From Verrucomicrobiaceae bacterium (GTDB taxonomy: Bacteria; Verrucomicrobiota; Verrucomicrobiia; Chthoniobacterales; Chthoniobacteraceae), in the NCBI GenBank assembly GCA_005791535.1, contig SXWH01000131.1, forward strand, positions 1 to 61,923: a stretch of DNA of 61,923 bases. Direction: 5' to 3'. This document shows positions 61,892-61,923 of this stretch, in pieces. The notes under the pieces are model-generated. The model was not told the origin of the DNA. It made no database searches and worked only from the letters and a program-made list of their open reading frames with translations. Within the stretch, counting starts at the first letter, position 1, and each line of letters starts with the position of its first letter. The translations under genes were made by a program, and so were the position numbers.

Positions 61892-61923
61892 GGCGCTATC
61901 GTCTAGAGGCCTAGGACACAGCC
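61892..61923 (+). tRNA. 5' part of a tRNA gene, probably tRNA-Glu (cut by window edge)
   Basis: GGCGCTA forms the 5' acceptor strand, followed by TCGTCTAGAGGCCTAGGACA, the D-arm typical of tRNA-Glu (also tRNA-Gln-like). The anticodon lies beyond position 61923 and cannot be read. Confidence 0.75.

Noticed and set aside
1..61923. CRISPR array, prophage, integron or insertion sequence
   Set aside because: No regularly spaced repeats, integrase, transposase or phage structural gene can be read anywhere in the window.

Overview
The window looks like chromosomal DNA of a Verrucomicrobiota bacterium (Chthoniobacter/Spartobacteria-like; the rank below phylum is inference). Pointers are a HprK-HPr-EI regulatory PTS operon with no EII permease, the DUF1501, DUF1080, CotH-kinase and planctomycete-type cytochrome protein families, many secreted proteins with signal peptides, high G+C, and start codons that almost always lack a Shine-Dalgarno motif. 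I see no insertion sequence, phage, CRISPR array or rRNA. Gene density is high and no stretch over 300 bp lacks a gene.

Layout. 1-7.5 kb: 5' part of ileS; a secreted zinc peptidase; holA; L,D-transpeptidase; a processive GT2 synthase; type 4/5 uracil-DNA glycosylase; GNAT; larB; EVE protein. 7.5-12.5 kb (minus): hprK, ptsH, ptsI, a badly degenerate ABC ATPase, a squalene/phytoene-synthase-family gene and a glycine-zipper lipoprotein, tightly packed as one likely operon. 12.6-20.2 kb: glyS, two large GT-C-like membrane proteins with a divergent GT2 (envelope glycan or lipid-linked sugar work), then purU. 20.2-25.1 kb: histidine kinase and response regulator, a second regulator with a defective receiver, and an acetate-type symporter with its DUF485 partner. 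25.2-29.5 kb: tex, a GcvH-like lipoyl protein, a CobW/G3E GTPase and a seven-cysteine small protein, co-directional and partly abutting; an unusual set. 29.5-35.6 kb: a REP-like palindromic element, a TPR protein, gamma carbonic anhydrase, HU, a YkgJ Cys-cluster protein, a cytochrome/FGE-like fusion and a lactonase.

35.7-44.2 kb (plus): a 1946-residue secreted CotH/lamin-tail protein, a DUF1501 protein and a DUF1080 protein. 44.2-50.9 kb: rpe with two peptide-type ABC permeases, tRNA-Met(CAT) whose 3' end overlaps maf, a DUF4412 protein, an FGGY sugar kinase and an ApbE protein. 50.9-61.9 kb: WYL regulator, GYF_2 membrane protein, secreted TIM-barrel isomerase, secreted esterase, a single reading frame joining LMW-phosphatase, RpiB and serine hydroxymethyltransferase domains, an M29-like peptidase, small membrane and secreted proteins, a secreted zinc metallopeptidase-like protein, and the 5' part of a tRNA, probably Glu.

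The best candidates for something undescribed are the three-domain LMWP-RpiB-GlyA polypeptide, the tex/GcvH-like/G3E/Cys-protein cluster, and the pseudo-ABC ATPase embedded in the regulatory PTS operon.
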